From the NCBI GenBank assembly GCA_016287095.1, contig JAEEVK010000002.1, positions 1 through 64,000 on the forward strand: a DNA stretch of 64,000 nt. The letters run 5' to 3'. The position numbers and the translations under genes were made by a program. A model generated the notes under the pieces. That model saw only the letters and a program-made list of their open reading frames with translations, ran no database searches and was not told the origin of the DNA. Origin of the DNA: Lachnospiraceae bacterium (GTDB lineage Bacteria > Bacillota > Clostridia > Lachnospirales > Lachnospiraceae). This document shows, piece after piece, positions 7,111-16,302 of this stretch. The stretch's first letter is position 1. Every line of letters starts with the position of its first letter.

Positions 7111-9789
7111 ATGAAGATAAAAACTATCATATCCGGAATTAAAGATGAAAATAAAGACCCCCAGGAGCGAATGTTTATACTGGTGGCCGTTGTTGCTATG
7201 GCTGCCCTTGCGATCATTACACTTGTCGGGTTGTTTCTTGGTGAGAGCTGGAAGGATCTGCTGACACTGGCCGGAGCTTTTGCAGTGTTTGCTGTATTCT
7301 TTGTGCTTGCATTCAGCCTTAACAAGGTTCAGTTATTTGCCAAAATAGCGGCCGGTCTATTGATACTTGTGGTCATGCCCGTGACTTTTATCACCAGTGG
7401 CGGCATACATGGCGGTTCACATATCTGGTTTATCTTTATAGCACTCTTTGTGAGCCTGATCATAGTAGGACCCATGAGATGGATTCTATTGGGTGTTATG
7501 ATGATAGTGATAGGTGCATGCTATTTTATCCAGTATAATTACCCCGAACTGATCACAGAGCACAGTGAGAAAATGGAATTCCAGGATTCGCTGTTATCCC
7601 TTATCATTGTCATCCTGCTCATATGTATCCTGGTACGATTTGAAATAATGATCCTGAAAGACGCTTATAAGCGTGCGGATGATCAGCGTAAGGAAATCGA
7701 CGAGCTGAACAAATCCCAGAATAAATTCTTCTCGAGCATGAGCCATGAGATCAGGACTCCTATCAATACCATCATCGGCTTAAACGAGATGATACTCCGC
7801 GAGGACATATCCGATGAAGTAGCGCAGGATGCTAATAATGTGCGTTCAGCCAGCAAAATCCTGCTTCATCTGATAAACGATATCCTCGATATGTCTAAAT
7901 TTGAATCAGGCAAAATGGAGCTGGCGCCCATTAAATACGACATGGGAAAGATGATCTCTGAGATTGTCGGCATGTTCTGGATGCGTGTCAGGGAAAAAGG
8001 CCTTGAGTTCCATGTGGATGTTGATCCCGAGCTTCCTTTGGAGTTTTACGGAGATGAGGTCAGGATAGAGCAGATACTTATCAATATTCTGAACAATGCT
8101 ATAAAATATACTACCGAGGGTTCGATAACCCTTTCCATACAGTACAGGCGTCTCGATGAAAAGCGATGCCAGATAATCTACAATATTTCCGACACCGGTA
8201 TCGGTATAAAGAAGGAAAGCATGCCTTATTTGTTTACAGCATTTAAGAGAATTGACGAGGCTGAAAACAGGCATATCGAGGGTACCGGACTTGGCCTGTC
8301 CATAGTAAAGCAGCTGGTTGAACTTATGAATGGTAATATAACTGTAAACAGCGTTTACACTAAAGGCTCAACATTTATCATTACGATCCCTCAGGAAATC
8401 GCCGGCGATGCTAAGATCAAAATCGGTAAGTTTGATCTGGAAAGAAATAAGGAATCAAAGAAAAATCATGAATATCGTGCAAGGTTTGAGGCACCCGATG
8501 TCAAACTTCTTGCAGTCGATGATAACGCTTCCAACCTGCTGGTATTTACAAAACTCCTGAGAGATACAGGTATGCAGATAGATACCGCCCAGAGCGGAAA
8601 GCAGGCCCTTGAAAAGACACTTACTACCGAATATCAGATTATATTCCTCGACCATCTGATGCCTGAGATGGACGGTATAGAATGCTTACATGCCATCCAC
8701 AGTCAGGTGGGAGGCTTGAGTAGGGAATCAAAGATGGTAGTCCTTACCGCCAATGCGGACAGCGAAAGCAAGGCCATGTATGTAAAGGAGGGCTTTGACG
8801 GATATCTGGTTAAGCCCACGGGCGGAGAGATTCTTGAAAAAGAATGTATGCGTCTGCTGCCTAAGGACATGGTACATACTATCTATGCCGATGACAGTAT
8901 CGTTGAGGAAAGTATGTCCTGGCTGAAGGAACACGAGAGAAAGGAAGAGGTTCTGATCTCGACCGACTCCGTGGCTGATATTTCACAGGACCTTCTTGAC
9001 AAATACAATATTTCCATCATCAGACATAAGCTTATTACAAAAGATGGCATATTTACCGATGGTAAGGAAATAGAAGCGGAAGGCCTTATATCCTATATGG
9101 AAAAAGGCAATAACACCGCACAGAATATGGCTCCGTCGGTTGAGGAGTTTGAAAGTTATTTCGCCAGTCTTCTTACTAAGGCCAACAATATCATACATAT
9201 CTCGATATCGGGCAAGGTTACGGACAGTGCCTATGCCGCTGCCGCTGAAGCTGCAAAAGCCTTTGATAACGTTACGGTTATTGATTCGACACATCTGTCG
9301 AGCGGAGAGGGCCTGATGGCTATAGAAGCTTGCAAGATGGCAAGAGAAGGCATGGATGCAGCCACACTCAAAACCACCCTTGAGACCATGAAGAATGCAT
9401 TCTCCACAAGCTTTGTGGTTTGCGACCTCGAATACATGGCAAAAGCAGGCCAGGTAGGAGGCAAAATAGTGTCACTCTCCAGGGCACTTATGATGCGACC
9501 GGTGCTTCGCATGAAAAAAGGAAAGATAAGTGTCGGGCAGATTTATTTCGGATCCCAGGAAAACTCCTGGAAGAAATACATTGCTTCCGAGCTGCGCTTT
9601 AAACAGAATATCGATAAGAGCCTCTTGTTTGTGACCTATGTAGGCATGACTCAGGCAGAGCTTGACATAGTCAAGGAAGAGATAGAGAAAAAGGCTGACT
9701 TTGAAAGGATAATCTTCCACAAAGCCTCCCCGGTCATCGCTCTTAACTGCGGCCCCGGGACCTTTGGATTGTTATATAAAAAGATATAA
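7111..9789 (+). CDS. Hybrid histidine kinase fused to a C-terminal DegV domain
   Basis: An 892-residue fusion. ATG 7111 is chosen because AAGGG at 7098-7102 is correctly spaced; the in-frame GTG at 7102 overlaps that site. About six membrane spans lie in residues 15-185 (with GGIHGGSHIWF between two spans), then HisKA with H212 (MSHEIRTPIN), an ATPase domain (about 310-425; GTGLGLSIV) and a receiver with D514 (FLDHLMPEMDG). From about residue 612 to the end is a complete DegV/EDD-like domain: STDSVAD, ISISGK, VIDSTHLSSGEG, LEYMAKAGQVGGK, RPVLRMKKGK and CGPGTFGLLY. Free-standing DegV proteins bind fatty acids and, in FakB form, present them to a kinase. The terminal HxGPG-type motif has N in place of H. 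No HPt domain is present. A lipid-responsive output is inferred, not shown. Confidence 0.88.
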   Translation: MKIKTIISGIKDENKDPQERMFILVAVVAMAALAIITLVGLFLGESWKDLLTLAGAFAVFAVFFVLAFSLNKVQLFAKIAAGLLILVVMPVTFITSGGIHGGSHIWFIFIALFVSLIIVGPMRWILLGVMMIVIGACYFIQYNYPELITEHSEKMEFQDSLLSLIIVILLICILVRFEIMILKDAYKRADDQRKEIDELNKSQNKFFSSMSHEIRTPINTIIGLNEMILREDISDEVAQDANNVRSASKILLHLINDILDMSKFESGKMELAPIKYDMGKMISEIVGMFWMRVREKGLEFHVDVDPELPLEFYGDEVRIEQILINILNNAIKYTTEGSITLSIQYRRLDEKRCQIIYNISDTGIGIKKESMPYLFTAFKRIDEAENRHIEGTGLGLSIVKQLVELMNGNITVNSVYTKGSTFIITIPQEIAGDAKIKIGKFDLERNKESKKNHEYRARFEAPDVKLLAVDDNASNLLVFTKLLRDTGMQIDTAQSGKQALEKTLTTEYQIIFLDHLMPEMDGIECLHAIHSQVGGLSRESKMVVLTANADSESKAMYVKEGFDGYLVKPTGGEILEKECMRLLPKDMVHTIYADDSIVEESMSWLKEHERKEEVLISTDSVADISQDLLDKYNISIIRHKLITKDGIFTDGKEIEAEGLISYMEKGNNTAQNMAPSVEEFESYFASLLTKANNIIHISISGKVTDSAYAAAAEAAKAFDNVTVIDSTHLSSGEGLMAIEACKMAREGMDAATLKTTLETMKNAFSTSFVVCDLEYMAKAGQVGGKIVSLSRALMMRPVLRMKKGKISVGQIYFGSQENSWKKYIASELRFKQNIDKSLLFVTYVGMTQAELDIVKEEIEKKADFERIIFHKASPVIALNCGPGTFGLLYKKI

Positions 9790-9814
9790 ATAGGTATATA
9801 AAAGGTTTATCAAT

Positions 9815-9872
9815 CCTGTCATTCTGAGCTATGACTTGATTGCTGTAAGTCGAGTTTTTAGCGAAGGATCTT
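9815..9872. repeat. REP-like intergenic element, degenerate copy
   Basis: The segment starts with CCTGTCATTCTGAGC (9815-9829) and ends with GCGAAGGATC (9861-9870), the two ends of a short palindromic repeat type found in many bacterial genomes. The middle holds a small hairpin (GACTT...AAGTC). It lies alone between the DegV-fusion kinase and the next gene. A related, better-paired copy is at 59116-59173. Confidence 0.55.
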
Positions 9873-9919
9873 TAAAACATAAAAACACAGAAATAACAGA
9901 AAAAGACTGAGGAAAAAAC

Positions 9920-12295
9920 ATGGCAAATTGGATAGTTGTAGTAGATGACGACATGACAAATCTCAAGGTTGCGGGTCACATCTTGAGCAAAAATAATAAA
10001 AGAGTTACCGCGCTCAAATCAGGCGAGGCACTCCTGTCATTTATAAAAGATAACAGCCCCGACCTTATACTGCTTGATATCAGGATGCCGGGGATGGACG
10101 GCTTTGAGACATTCCGCAGACTCCGTGCCTTGGAAAATGAGTTGGGGCTTGATGAGATCCCGGTAGTATTCCTGACCGCAGACGAAGAGACCTCTACAGA
10201 GAGCCGTGGTTTTGAGGCAGGTGTATCCGATTATATCAGGAAACCCTTCGAACCCGAGATACTTGTCAAGCGTATAAACAACATCCTTGAAAAGCAGGAA
10301 AAACTCCACCATTTCCAGGATGAAGCTACCCGCGATAAACTGACAGGCTTCCTCAACAAAGCAGCCACCAACGAAAAACTGAGAGTTGAGTGTAAGCGTA
10401 CTGAAGGCTATCTGATGATGATAGACCTTGACTCCTTCAAGCTTGTAAATGACATCTATGGTCATGATATGGGAGATAAGGTCCTCATTTCATTTGCTGA
10501 AATCCTCAAGGCTAACCTTACTGAAAACAGTATTATGGGACGTGTCGGCGGAGATGAGTTTGTAGCCTTTGCACCTGACTTTACTTCGGAAGAAGAAATA
10601 GGCACTTTGTGTACTAACTTAAACACACAGCTGACAGACCGGGCGAAGGAACTTATGGGACCCGATATGGAGATACCGCTTGGAGTTTCCATCGGTGCTA
10701 TTTATGTATGCGGTGAGGAGGCTGACTATACCGATGCACTTTCTCTTGCAGACAAGGCACTTTACAGTGTAAAGCAGAAGGACAAGCATGGTTTTGCCAT
10801 GTTTAAGGATGATGAAACAGACGACGATTCTTCGGCAAACACTACAGGGCTTAAAGCACTTTCGATGATCCTGTCGGAGAGAAATATTCCAGATTCGGCG
10901 CTTTCTCTCGAAAAAGAAGCATTCATTAATGTATACCGCTTTATCATGCGTTACTTAAAGCGATACAACCGCAATGCTTGTAAGCTTCTGTTTACCATAA
11001 CTCCTCCGTCAGATAATGATGCCGGAGCACCTGATGAAGATAAGCATTTTTATGATATCTGCGATAAATTTTTTGAGCATGTAAAAGAGTCCCTGCGTAA
11101 GAGCGACCTTGTCATGCGCTACAGGAAAAACCAGGTATTCGTGTTCCTGACTGATATCAAGGAATTTGCTATATCCCAGGTTATAGGCGGTATAAAAGGC
11201 TCATGGCATAAGGAAAACGGTGATTTAGTTAATATTACCTATGAGGTAGAAGGTATCGAGCCGGAGCAGCTGAACGGAGAAAATAACGAGACCCTCTGGA
11301 TAGCCGTAGTTGACGATGACCCGTTAAACTTAAAGATAGCCGAGAGGATACTCACCAAAAACAATATGAAGGTATCCCTGCTCAACTCAGGAAAAGAACT
11401 CTTAACCTTTGTAAAGAGCAATAAACCCGACTTGATCCTACTGGATGTTAAAATGTCCGAGATGGACGGCTTTGAGACCATGACCAGACTCCGTGCGGAG
11501 AGCTCTGAAATATCCGAAATTCCGGTTATATTCCTTACCGCAAACGATGACGAATCCTTTGAAGCTCGGGGCTTAAGCTTAGGTGCTATGGACTTTATCA
11601 AAAAGCCCTTCATACCCGAGGTACTGGTACTTAGAGTACGTCACATCGTAGAACTTATCAGGCTCCAGAGGACACTGTATCTGGAGGTAGAGCGTAAGAC
11701 AAAAGAAAATGAAGTACTGTTCCTGCATGTCGTTGAGTCACTGGCTCAGTCGATAGATGCAAAGGACAGCTATACAAACGGTCATTCAAGCCGTGTGGCT
11801 GAATATTCGAGGGAAATCGCAAAGCGTGCAGGTTTTTCCGCAAAATATCAGAGCAATATCTATATGATGGGACTGCTGCATGATGTAGGAAAAATCGGTG
11901 TGCCCGATGCTGTTATCAATAAACCGGCTAAGTTAACTGACGAAGAGTTTGATCTCATAAAGAAGCATCCCGCTATCGGAGCCCAGATATTAAGCAATAT
12001 CAAAGAAATGCCCGAGCTTTCATCAGGCGCTCACTGGCATCATGAAAGATTTGCCGGTGGAGGATACCCTGATGGACTTAAAGGTGAGGAAATCCCCGAG
12101 GAGGCCAGGATCATCGCAGTTGCTGATGCATATGACGCTATGACCAGTAACCGAAGCTATCGTACCTACATGACTCAGGAAACAGTAAGAAACGAACTCA
12201 TCAAGGGCCGTGGCCAGCAGTTCGATCCTAAATTTGCCGATATCATGCTCAAGATGATGGACGAAGACCCCGAGTATAAGATGAGAGAGAGGTAA
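9920..12295 (+). CDS. REC-GGDEF-REC-HD-GYP protein, bifunctional c-di-GMP enzyme
   Basis: Cytoplasmic response regulator with both c-di-GMP synthesis and breakdown modules in 791 residues. The first receiver has D53 ([11 protein letters not shown]). The GGDEF domain (about 135-300) has the intact signature at 210-214 and [11 protein letters not shown]; no RxxD inhibitory site precedes it. A middle region of about 180 residues contains a degenerate domain of unknown type. The second receiver has D509 ([11 protein letters not shown]). The HD-GYP domain (about 605-780) has H654-D655 (LLHDVGKIG), HHER and GGYPDGL. Two receivers suggest that phosphorylation by the neighbouring kinases sets which activity dominates. 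guaA starts 7 bases after the stop, so the two are probably cotranscribed. Confidence 0.92.
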   Translation: MANWIVVVDDDMTNLKVAGHILSKNNKRVTALKSGEALLSFIKDNSPDLILLDIRMPGMDGFETFRRLRALENELGLDEIPVVFLTADEETSTESRGFEAGVSDYIRKPFEPEILVKRINNILEKQEKLHHFQDEATRDKLTGFLNKAATNEKLRVECKRTEGYLMMIDLDSFKLVNDIYGHDMGDKVLISFAEILKANLTENSIMGRVGGDEFVAFAPDFTSEEEIGTLCTNLNTQLTDRAKELMGPDMEIPLGVSIGAIYVCGEEADYTDALSLADKALYSVKQKDKHGFAMFKDDETDDDSSANTTGLKALSMILSERNIPDSALSLEKEAFINVYRFIMRYLKRYNRNACKLLFTITPPSDNDAGAPDEDKHFYDICDKFFEHVKESLRKSDLVMRYRKNQVFVFLTDIKEFAISQVIGGIKGSWHKENGDLVNITYEVEGIEPEQLNGENNETLWIAVVDDDPLNLKIAERILTKNNMKVSLLNSGKELLTFVKSNKPDLILLDVKMSEMDGFETMTRLRAESSEISEIPVIFLTANDDESFEARGLSLGAMDFIKKPFIPEVLVLRVRHIVELIRLQRTLYLEVERKTKENEVLFLHVVESLAQSIDAKDSYTNGHSSRVAEYSREIAKRAGFSAKYQSNIYMMGLLHDVGKIGVPDAVINKPAKLTDEEFDLIKKHPAIGAQILSNIKEMPELSSGAHWHHERFAGGGYPDGLKGEEIPEEARIIAVADAYDAMTSNRSYRTYMTQETVRNELIKGRGQQFDPKFADIMLKMMDEDPEYKMRER

Positions 12296-12302
12296 GAGTA
12301 AT

Positions 12303-13871
12303 ATGGAAAAAATATTAGTAATAGATTTCGGTGGCCAGTACAACCAGCTGGTAGCCCGCCGTGTGAGAGAGTGCAACGTATATTGTGAAATATACTCATA
12401 CAAAACGCCCTTAGACAAGATCAGATCAATGGAGCCCAAGGGTATCATCCTTACAGGCGGTCCTTCCAGCTGCTATGAGGAAAATGCCGCTACATGTTCA
12501 AAAGAACTATTTGAACTTGGCGTGCCTGTGCTCGGACTTTGCTACGGTGCCCAGCTCATGAGCCATATCTTAGGCGGTAAGGTAGAGCGTGCATCGTCCA
12601 GAGAGTATGGTAAAACCGAGGTTGATGTTGATATCAACTCAGCGTTATTCAAGGGCGTAATGCAGCATACAGTCTGCTGGATGAGCCATTTTGATTATAT
12701 TTCAAAACTTGCACCTGGATTTGTTTCGGTTGCACATACTGCCAATACACCTGTAGCCGCTATGGAATGCACTGAGAAGAATCTGTATGGTATCCAGTTC
12801 CATCCCGAGGTGCTTCATACTCCCGAAGGCAGCAAGATGATCTACAACTTTGTCAGAAATATCTGTGACTGCTCAGGCTCATGGAGGATGGATTCTTTCG
12901 TTGAAAACAGTATAAAAGAAATCCGTGAAAAGGTCGGTGATGGCCGCGTACTCCTGGCACTTTCCGGCGGAGTTGACTCATCTGTAGCTGCCGGCATTCT
13001 TTCAAAAGCCATCGGAAAGCAGCTGACATGTGTGTTCGTAGACCATGGTCTGCTTAGAAAAAACGAGGGCGACGAAGTAGAAAAGGTATTCGGACCCGAA
13101 GGACGTTTTGACCTTAATTTCATTCGAGTTAATGCACAGAAGAGATATTATGATAAGTTAGCTGGAGTTACCGAGCCCGAAAGAAAGAGAAAGATTATCG
13201 GTGAGGAATTTATAAATATCTTTGAAGAGGAAGCAAAAAAGATCGGTGCGGTTGATTTCCTGGCACAGGGTACCATTTATCCTGACGTTGTAGAGAGCGG
13301 ACTCGGCGGAGAATCAGCTGTCATCAAGTCCCACCATAATGTAGGCGGTTTGCCCGAGCATGTGGATTTTAAAGAGATCATAGAGCCCCTCCGTAACCTG
13401 TTCAAGGACGAGGTACGTCAGGCAGGACTTGAGCTCGGTATACCTGAGAAGCTCGTGTTCCGTCAGCCCTTCCCCGGTCCCGGACTCGGAGTACGTATAG
13501 TAGGCGAGGTTACCGAAGATAAGGTTCGTATAGTACAGGATGCCGACTACATCTACCGTGAAGAAGTGGATGGAGCAGCATGGGATTACTATAAGAAAAA
13601 CGGAGAATGGCCCACATGGAAACCTGATCAGTATTTCGCAGCACTTTCCAACATGAGATCGGTCGGTGTTATGGGAGATGAGAGAACCTATGATTATGCC
13701 ATAGTCCTCCGTGCTGTCCGTACAGTCGATTTCATGACCGCTGAAGCAGCAAATATCCCGTGGGATACTCTCCAGACAGTTATGAGCCGTATCGTCAACG
13801 AGGTCCGTGGAGTAAACCGCGTACTTTTCGACATCAGTTCTAAGCCCCCCGGAACCATCGAACTTGAGTAA
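12303..13871 (+). CDS. guaA: GMP synthase (glutamine-hydrolysing)
   Basis: Converts XMP, glutamine and ATP to GMP, the last step of guanine nucleotide synthesis. The 522 residues match the family. The N-terminal class I glutamine amidotransferase (about 1-190) has GGPSS, the nucleophile region LCYGAQ and HPEV. The ATP pyrophosphatase domain has SGGVDSS. The C-terminal dimerisation domain ends in [13 protein letters not shown], as expected. It begins 7 bases after a c-di-GMP enzyme gene with no promoter between, an unusual neighbour that ties GMP supply to GTP-consuming signalling. Confidence 0.97.
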   Translation: MEKILVIDFGGQYNQLVARRVRECNVYCEIYSYKTPLDKIRSMEPKGIILTGGPSSCYEENAATCSKELFELGVPVLGLCYGAQLMSHILGGKVERASSREYGKTEVDVDINSALFKGVMQHTVCWMSHFDYISKLAPGFVSVAHTANTPVAAMECTEKNLYGIQFHPEVLHTPEGSKMIYNFVRNICDCSGSWRMDSFVENSIKEIREKVGDGRVLLALSGGVDSSVAAGILSKAIGKQLTCVFVDHGLLRKNEGDEVEKVFGPEGRFDLNFIRVNAQKRYYDKLAGVTEPERKRKIIGEEFINIFEEEAKKIGAVDFLAQGTIYPDVVESGLGGESAVIKSHHNVGGLPEHVDFKEIIEPLRNLFKDEVRQAGLELGIPEKLVFRQPFPGPGLGVRIVGEVTEDKVRIVQDADYIYREEVDGAAWDYYKKNGEWPTWKPDQYFAALSNMRSVGVMGDERTYDYAIVLRAVRTVDFMTAEAANIPWDTLQTVMSRIVNEVRGVNRVLFDISSKPPGTIELE

Positions 13872-13884
13872 TTATATAGGCTTC

Positions 13885-13927
13885 TCCTTGAGAGCATCGA
13901 TGCACGCTGTGTCGATGCCCTCGAGGA
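13885..13927 (+). other. Long imperfect hairpin after guaA
   Basis: TCCTTGAG and CTCGAGGA form the outer 8 pairs (one G-U), GCATCGA and TCGATGC form the inner 7 pairs, with one A-C mismatch between and an 11-base loop. No T run follows, so it may end guaA transcription weakly, protect the 3' end or be a remnant repeat. Confidence 0.6.
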
Positions 13928-13987
13928 CTGACTGATGAGGTTTAATTAATTAGTAATAAAAACCGGAATTATTTTTTGAAATTTCTC

Positions 13988-14016
13988 TTTACAAATTTAA
14001 ATTAATAGTGTATACT
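13988..14016 (+). promoter_or_regulatory. Promoter of the Tad-like operon
   Basis: TTTACA at 13988-13993, a 17-base spacer and TATACT at 14011-14016. It is the only good promoter seen before the long run of overlapping genes 14124-26860. The leader would be about 100 bases and ends in AAGGAGG (14104-14110), 13 bases before the first ATG. Confidence 0.7.
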
Positions 14017-14123
14017 ATCTCCATCTTAAGAGATTCGGTAACTCTTGAAAAACTTTAATCTTTTGATATTTCATCATATTTTCCACATTTTTATGTTAAG
14101 CTTTAAGGAGGTTTTGTGCCCTG

Positions 14124-14864
14124 ATGTCAAAAAGGATCAGGAAGATGTCCGGAGGGCTTAAGGGAAAACTGGCTGTGGCTCTTATAGCCGTAGCTTTATT
14201 AAGTATTGCCTTTTGCCTGGTTATCTGGATGTTTTTTAAAAAGTATAACAGTGAGAAAGAGTATTTAACGAGGATAACCGAGCTTGAAAATCTTTTGTCT
14301 CAAAAGACAGAATATGAAACAGATAATACTATAAAAGAAGAAAAAGAGACGATTAAGGTAGAAAAAGTAAGGGAAACGGAATATGGTTTTATCTCTCTGG
14401 CTTCAAACATATCCGAAGGAGATTATGTGGATATAAGGATCAGATATATAGACGGTTCGGATTATATCACTGCGTCTCATAAAAAGATCATCGCCATTGA
14501 CAGGGAAAGAGGCTCTGTCATCATACCTGTTACGGAAGAAGAACTTTTACTGCTGGATTCGGCAGAACATGATAAAATACTTTATACCGGAACAAAAGTA
14601 TATCTAACAAAATACTATAACAGTGACGAAAACATTTCAATAGTTAATTATTCTCCATCTTTAAATATCAAAAATCTGATCAAAACAAATCCCAACATAA
14701 ATGAAATATCCATAGTGATAAATGATAGTGAAAGAGACGGTTTGGAAGAAAAATTATTATCCTATAATGAAGAATATACAAGAGATGAAGTTGAAGTAAC
14801 GGAGGATTATAACGGTCCGGTATCGGGACTGCCTGAAGAGTATGGAGGAAGCATATGGGATTAA
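14124..14864 (+). CDS. CpaB/RcpC-like Flp pilus assembly protein (SAF domain)
   Basis: Probable envelope component of the Tad-like machine. The 246 residues have one N-terminal membrane span (about 14-38) with a basic cytoplasmic leader, a Glu/Lys-rich coiled-coil stretch (about 42-80), and a SAF-like domain containing SNISEGDYVDIRIRY, the core motif of CpaB/RcpC proteins. The C-terminus is acidic and ends near PEEYGGSIWD. It is the first gene after the promoter and overlaps the next by 10 bases. The call rests on this one motif plus context, so a more general SAF-domain protein is possible. Confidence 0.68.
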   Translation: MSKRIRKMSGGLKGKLAVALIAVALLSIAFCLVIWMFFKKYNSEKEYLTRITELENLLSQKTEYETDNTIKEEKETIKVEKVRETEYGFISLASNISEGDYVDIRIRYIDGSDYITASHKKIIAIDRERGSVIIPVTEEELLLLDSAEHDKILYTGTKVYLTKYYNSDENISIVNYSPSLNIKNLIKTNPNINEISIVINDSERDGLEEKLLSYNEEYTRDEVEVTEDYNGPVSGLPEEYGGSIWD

Positions 14865-15487
14865 ATACAAAGACCATCAGCTTTATCGGTACAGGATATG
14901 AAGATATAGTGATTTACCTTTTGACAGTTTTAGGTGAGTTAAGTGTGCGGACACTTGTATGTGACAGGTCGGAGAAACATGTAATCTATACATATTTGCC
15001 TCATATAAAGGGAATAGATCCGGAAGAAGAAATACTCGATGCAGGGTTTGCACATTATACATACGAAAAACGGACAGGTGAATATGACATAGTAATAAAT
15101 CTCAATGATTTTGAGGGAGAAACTGATACCGGTTCGACAGTGATAGTTGTGACAGATGAACACAAAAGGCATTTTGAAGCTCTTGAAAATTCAACAATAA
15201 AAAGCGGAGATGTACTGATAATCAGAAATTATACAGGGGCTGTAAAAGGACTTTACGATGAAATGATTGAAAATATCGGTTTTAAGGAAATTTTTGCTTT
15301 AACTATCTCGGAGCGGGATCTAAAGACAGAATATCTTATGGGATGGGGAAAAAAGAAAGGCTTATCCGGTATATCGGAACAGATGGAAGAAGTGATAAAG
15401 AAGCTTTTAACAATATCTGCATGTGAAAGTACGGAAAATGAACTTAAAAAAGCATATAAAAAAGCGAAAAGGGGAAGGAAACAGTGA
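14855..15487 (+). CDS. TadZ/CpaE-like protein without a Walker A motif
   Basis: The 210-residue protein begins with KTISFIGTGYEDIVIYLL, shaped like the first strand and loop of a MinD/ParA-type fold, but the loop lacks the GKGGxGK-type lysines, so nucleotide binding is doubtful. A hydrophobic strand (YDIVINLND) and another (TVIVVTDEH) continue an alternating alpha/beta pattern. The C-terminus is very basic (KKAYKKAKRGRKQ), suggesting contact with membrane or nucleic acid. It overlaps both neighbours (10 and 4 bases). Adjacent to a second CpaE-like gene, so the two may form a heterodimer that places the machine at a cell pole. Function inferred from position. Confidence 0.5.
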   Translation: MGLNTKTISFIGTGYEDIVIYLLTVLGELSVRTLVCDRSEKHVIYTYLPHIKGIDPEEEILDAGFAHYTYEKRTGEYDIVINLNDFEGETDTGSTVIVVTDEHKRHFEALENSTIKSGDVLIIRNYTGAVKGLYDEMIENIGFKEIFALTISERDLKTEYLMGWGKKKGLSGISEQMEEVIKKLLTISACESTENELKKAYKKAKRGRKQ

Positions 15488-16302
15488 AGATAGCATTCTG
15501 GAGCCCTTTGCATGGGACCGGGACATCGTCGGGGCTGATAGCCATGGCTGCGGCAATATCTATTATATATTCGGAAAAAACCATTGTCACACAGACACAT
15601 TATAATCTGAACAATCTCGAAAGACCGCTCTTAGGCAATGCCGGAAATGGTGATTTTTTCAGGGATACCGGAGTTGATGCTCTGATAAGATTTTTTAAAT
15701 CAGGAAATATCATGGAAGAACAGATAGAAAACTGTTCGATAAAAATCAATGAAACTCTTTATCTGCTTGCAGGTACAAAAATCCATAACAGGGAAGGTTT
15801 TGAAAACAATATGGCAAGAAATATGCTTGTGCATATTTTTTCATGCCTTGAGAAATACTATGATATGGTGCTTATCGATACAAATTCCGGTGACAATGAG
15901 ATGTCCATAAGGATCATTGATGAGTGTGATGCGGTTGTTGTGTCATTAAGACAAAACAGAGATTTTCTGGACAGTTTTTTTGAAAATGGGTTGATTGAAG
16001 ACAGTAAAGTGTTTTACCTGTTTAACGATTATGACTGTGACAGCAAATATAATATGCATAATTTAAGAACATTATACAATAAGATGAATTTAAGGAATTC
16101 TTCGTTTATTCCTCATAATGCTGATTATATGGATGCTATATGTGATGAAAAGGTAATGAAATATATCTCCGGAAATATAGATACGAATAAAGAGATGGCA
16201 AACGGGTATTTTTTTACAAACCTTAGAAAAACGGTCAGTATCTTTATGGATTTTATAAGGGAAAGAAAGATGGAATGGACAAGGAGTGATGAAACTAAAT
16301 GA
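15484..16302 (+). CDS. CpaE/TadZ-like ATPase-related localisation protein
   Basis: The 272 residues start at GTG 15484, which overlaps the previous stop as GTGA. The N-terminus FWSPLHGTGTSSGLIAMA matches the deviant P-loop of MinD/CpaE proteins, though the signature lysines are missing (HGTGTSS). A Walker B-like strand YDMVLIDTNSG and a late strand CDAVVVSLRQ follow at the right spacing. In Tad systems such proteins set the cell position of the secretion machine. It overlaps the CpaF gene by 4 bases. The fold assignment is fairly secure; ATPase activity is not. Confidence 0.65.
   Translation: MKIAFWSPLHGTGTSSGLIAMAAAISIIYSEKTIVTQTHYNLNNLERPLLGNAGNGDFFRDTGVDALIRFFKSGNIMEEQIENCSIKINETLYLLAGTKIHNREGFENNMARNMLVHIFSCLEKYYDMVLIDTNSGDNEMSIRIIDECDAVVVSLRQNRDFLDSFFENGLIEDSKVFYLFNDYDCDSKYNMHNLRTLYNKMNLRNSSFIPHNADYMDAICDEKVMKYISGNIDTNKEMANGYFFTNLRKTVSIFMDFIRERKMEWTRSDETK

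Noticed and set aside
13928..13975. CTGATGA followed by a GGTTT...AAACC helix and GGAA after the guaA hairpin, like the core of a hammerhead ribozyme.
   Set aside because: The invariant GAAA is replaced by GGAA, stem I is separated from the core by four bases, and no matching stem III was found on both sides. Chance match is more likely.
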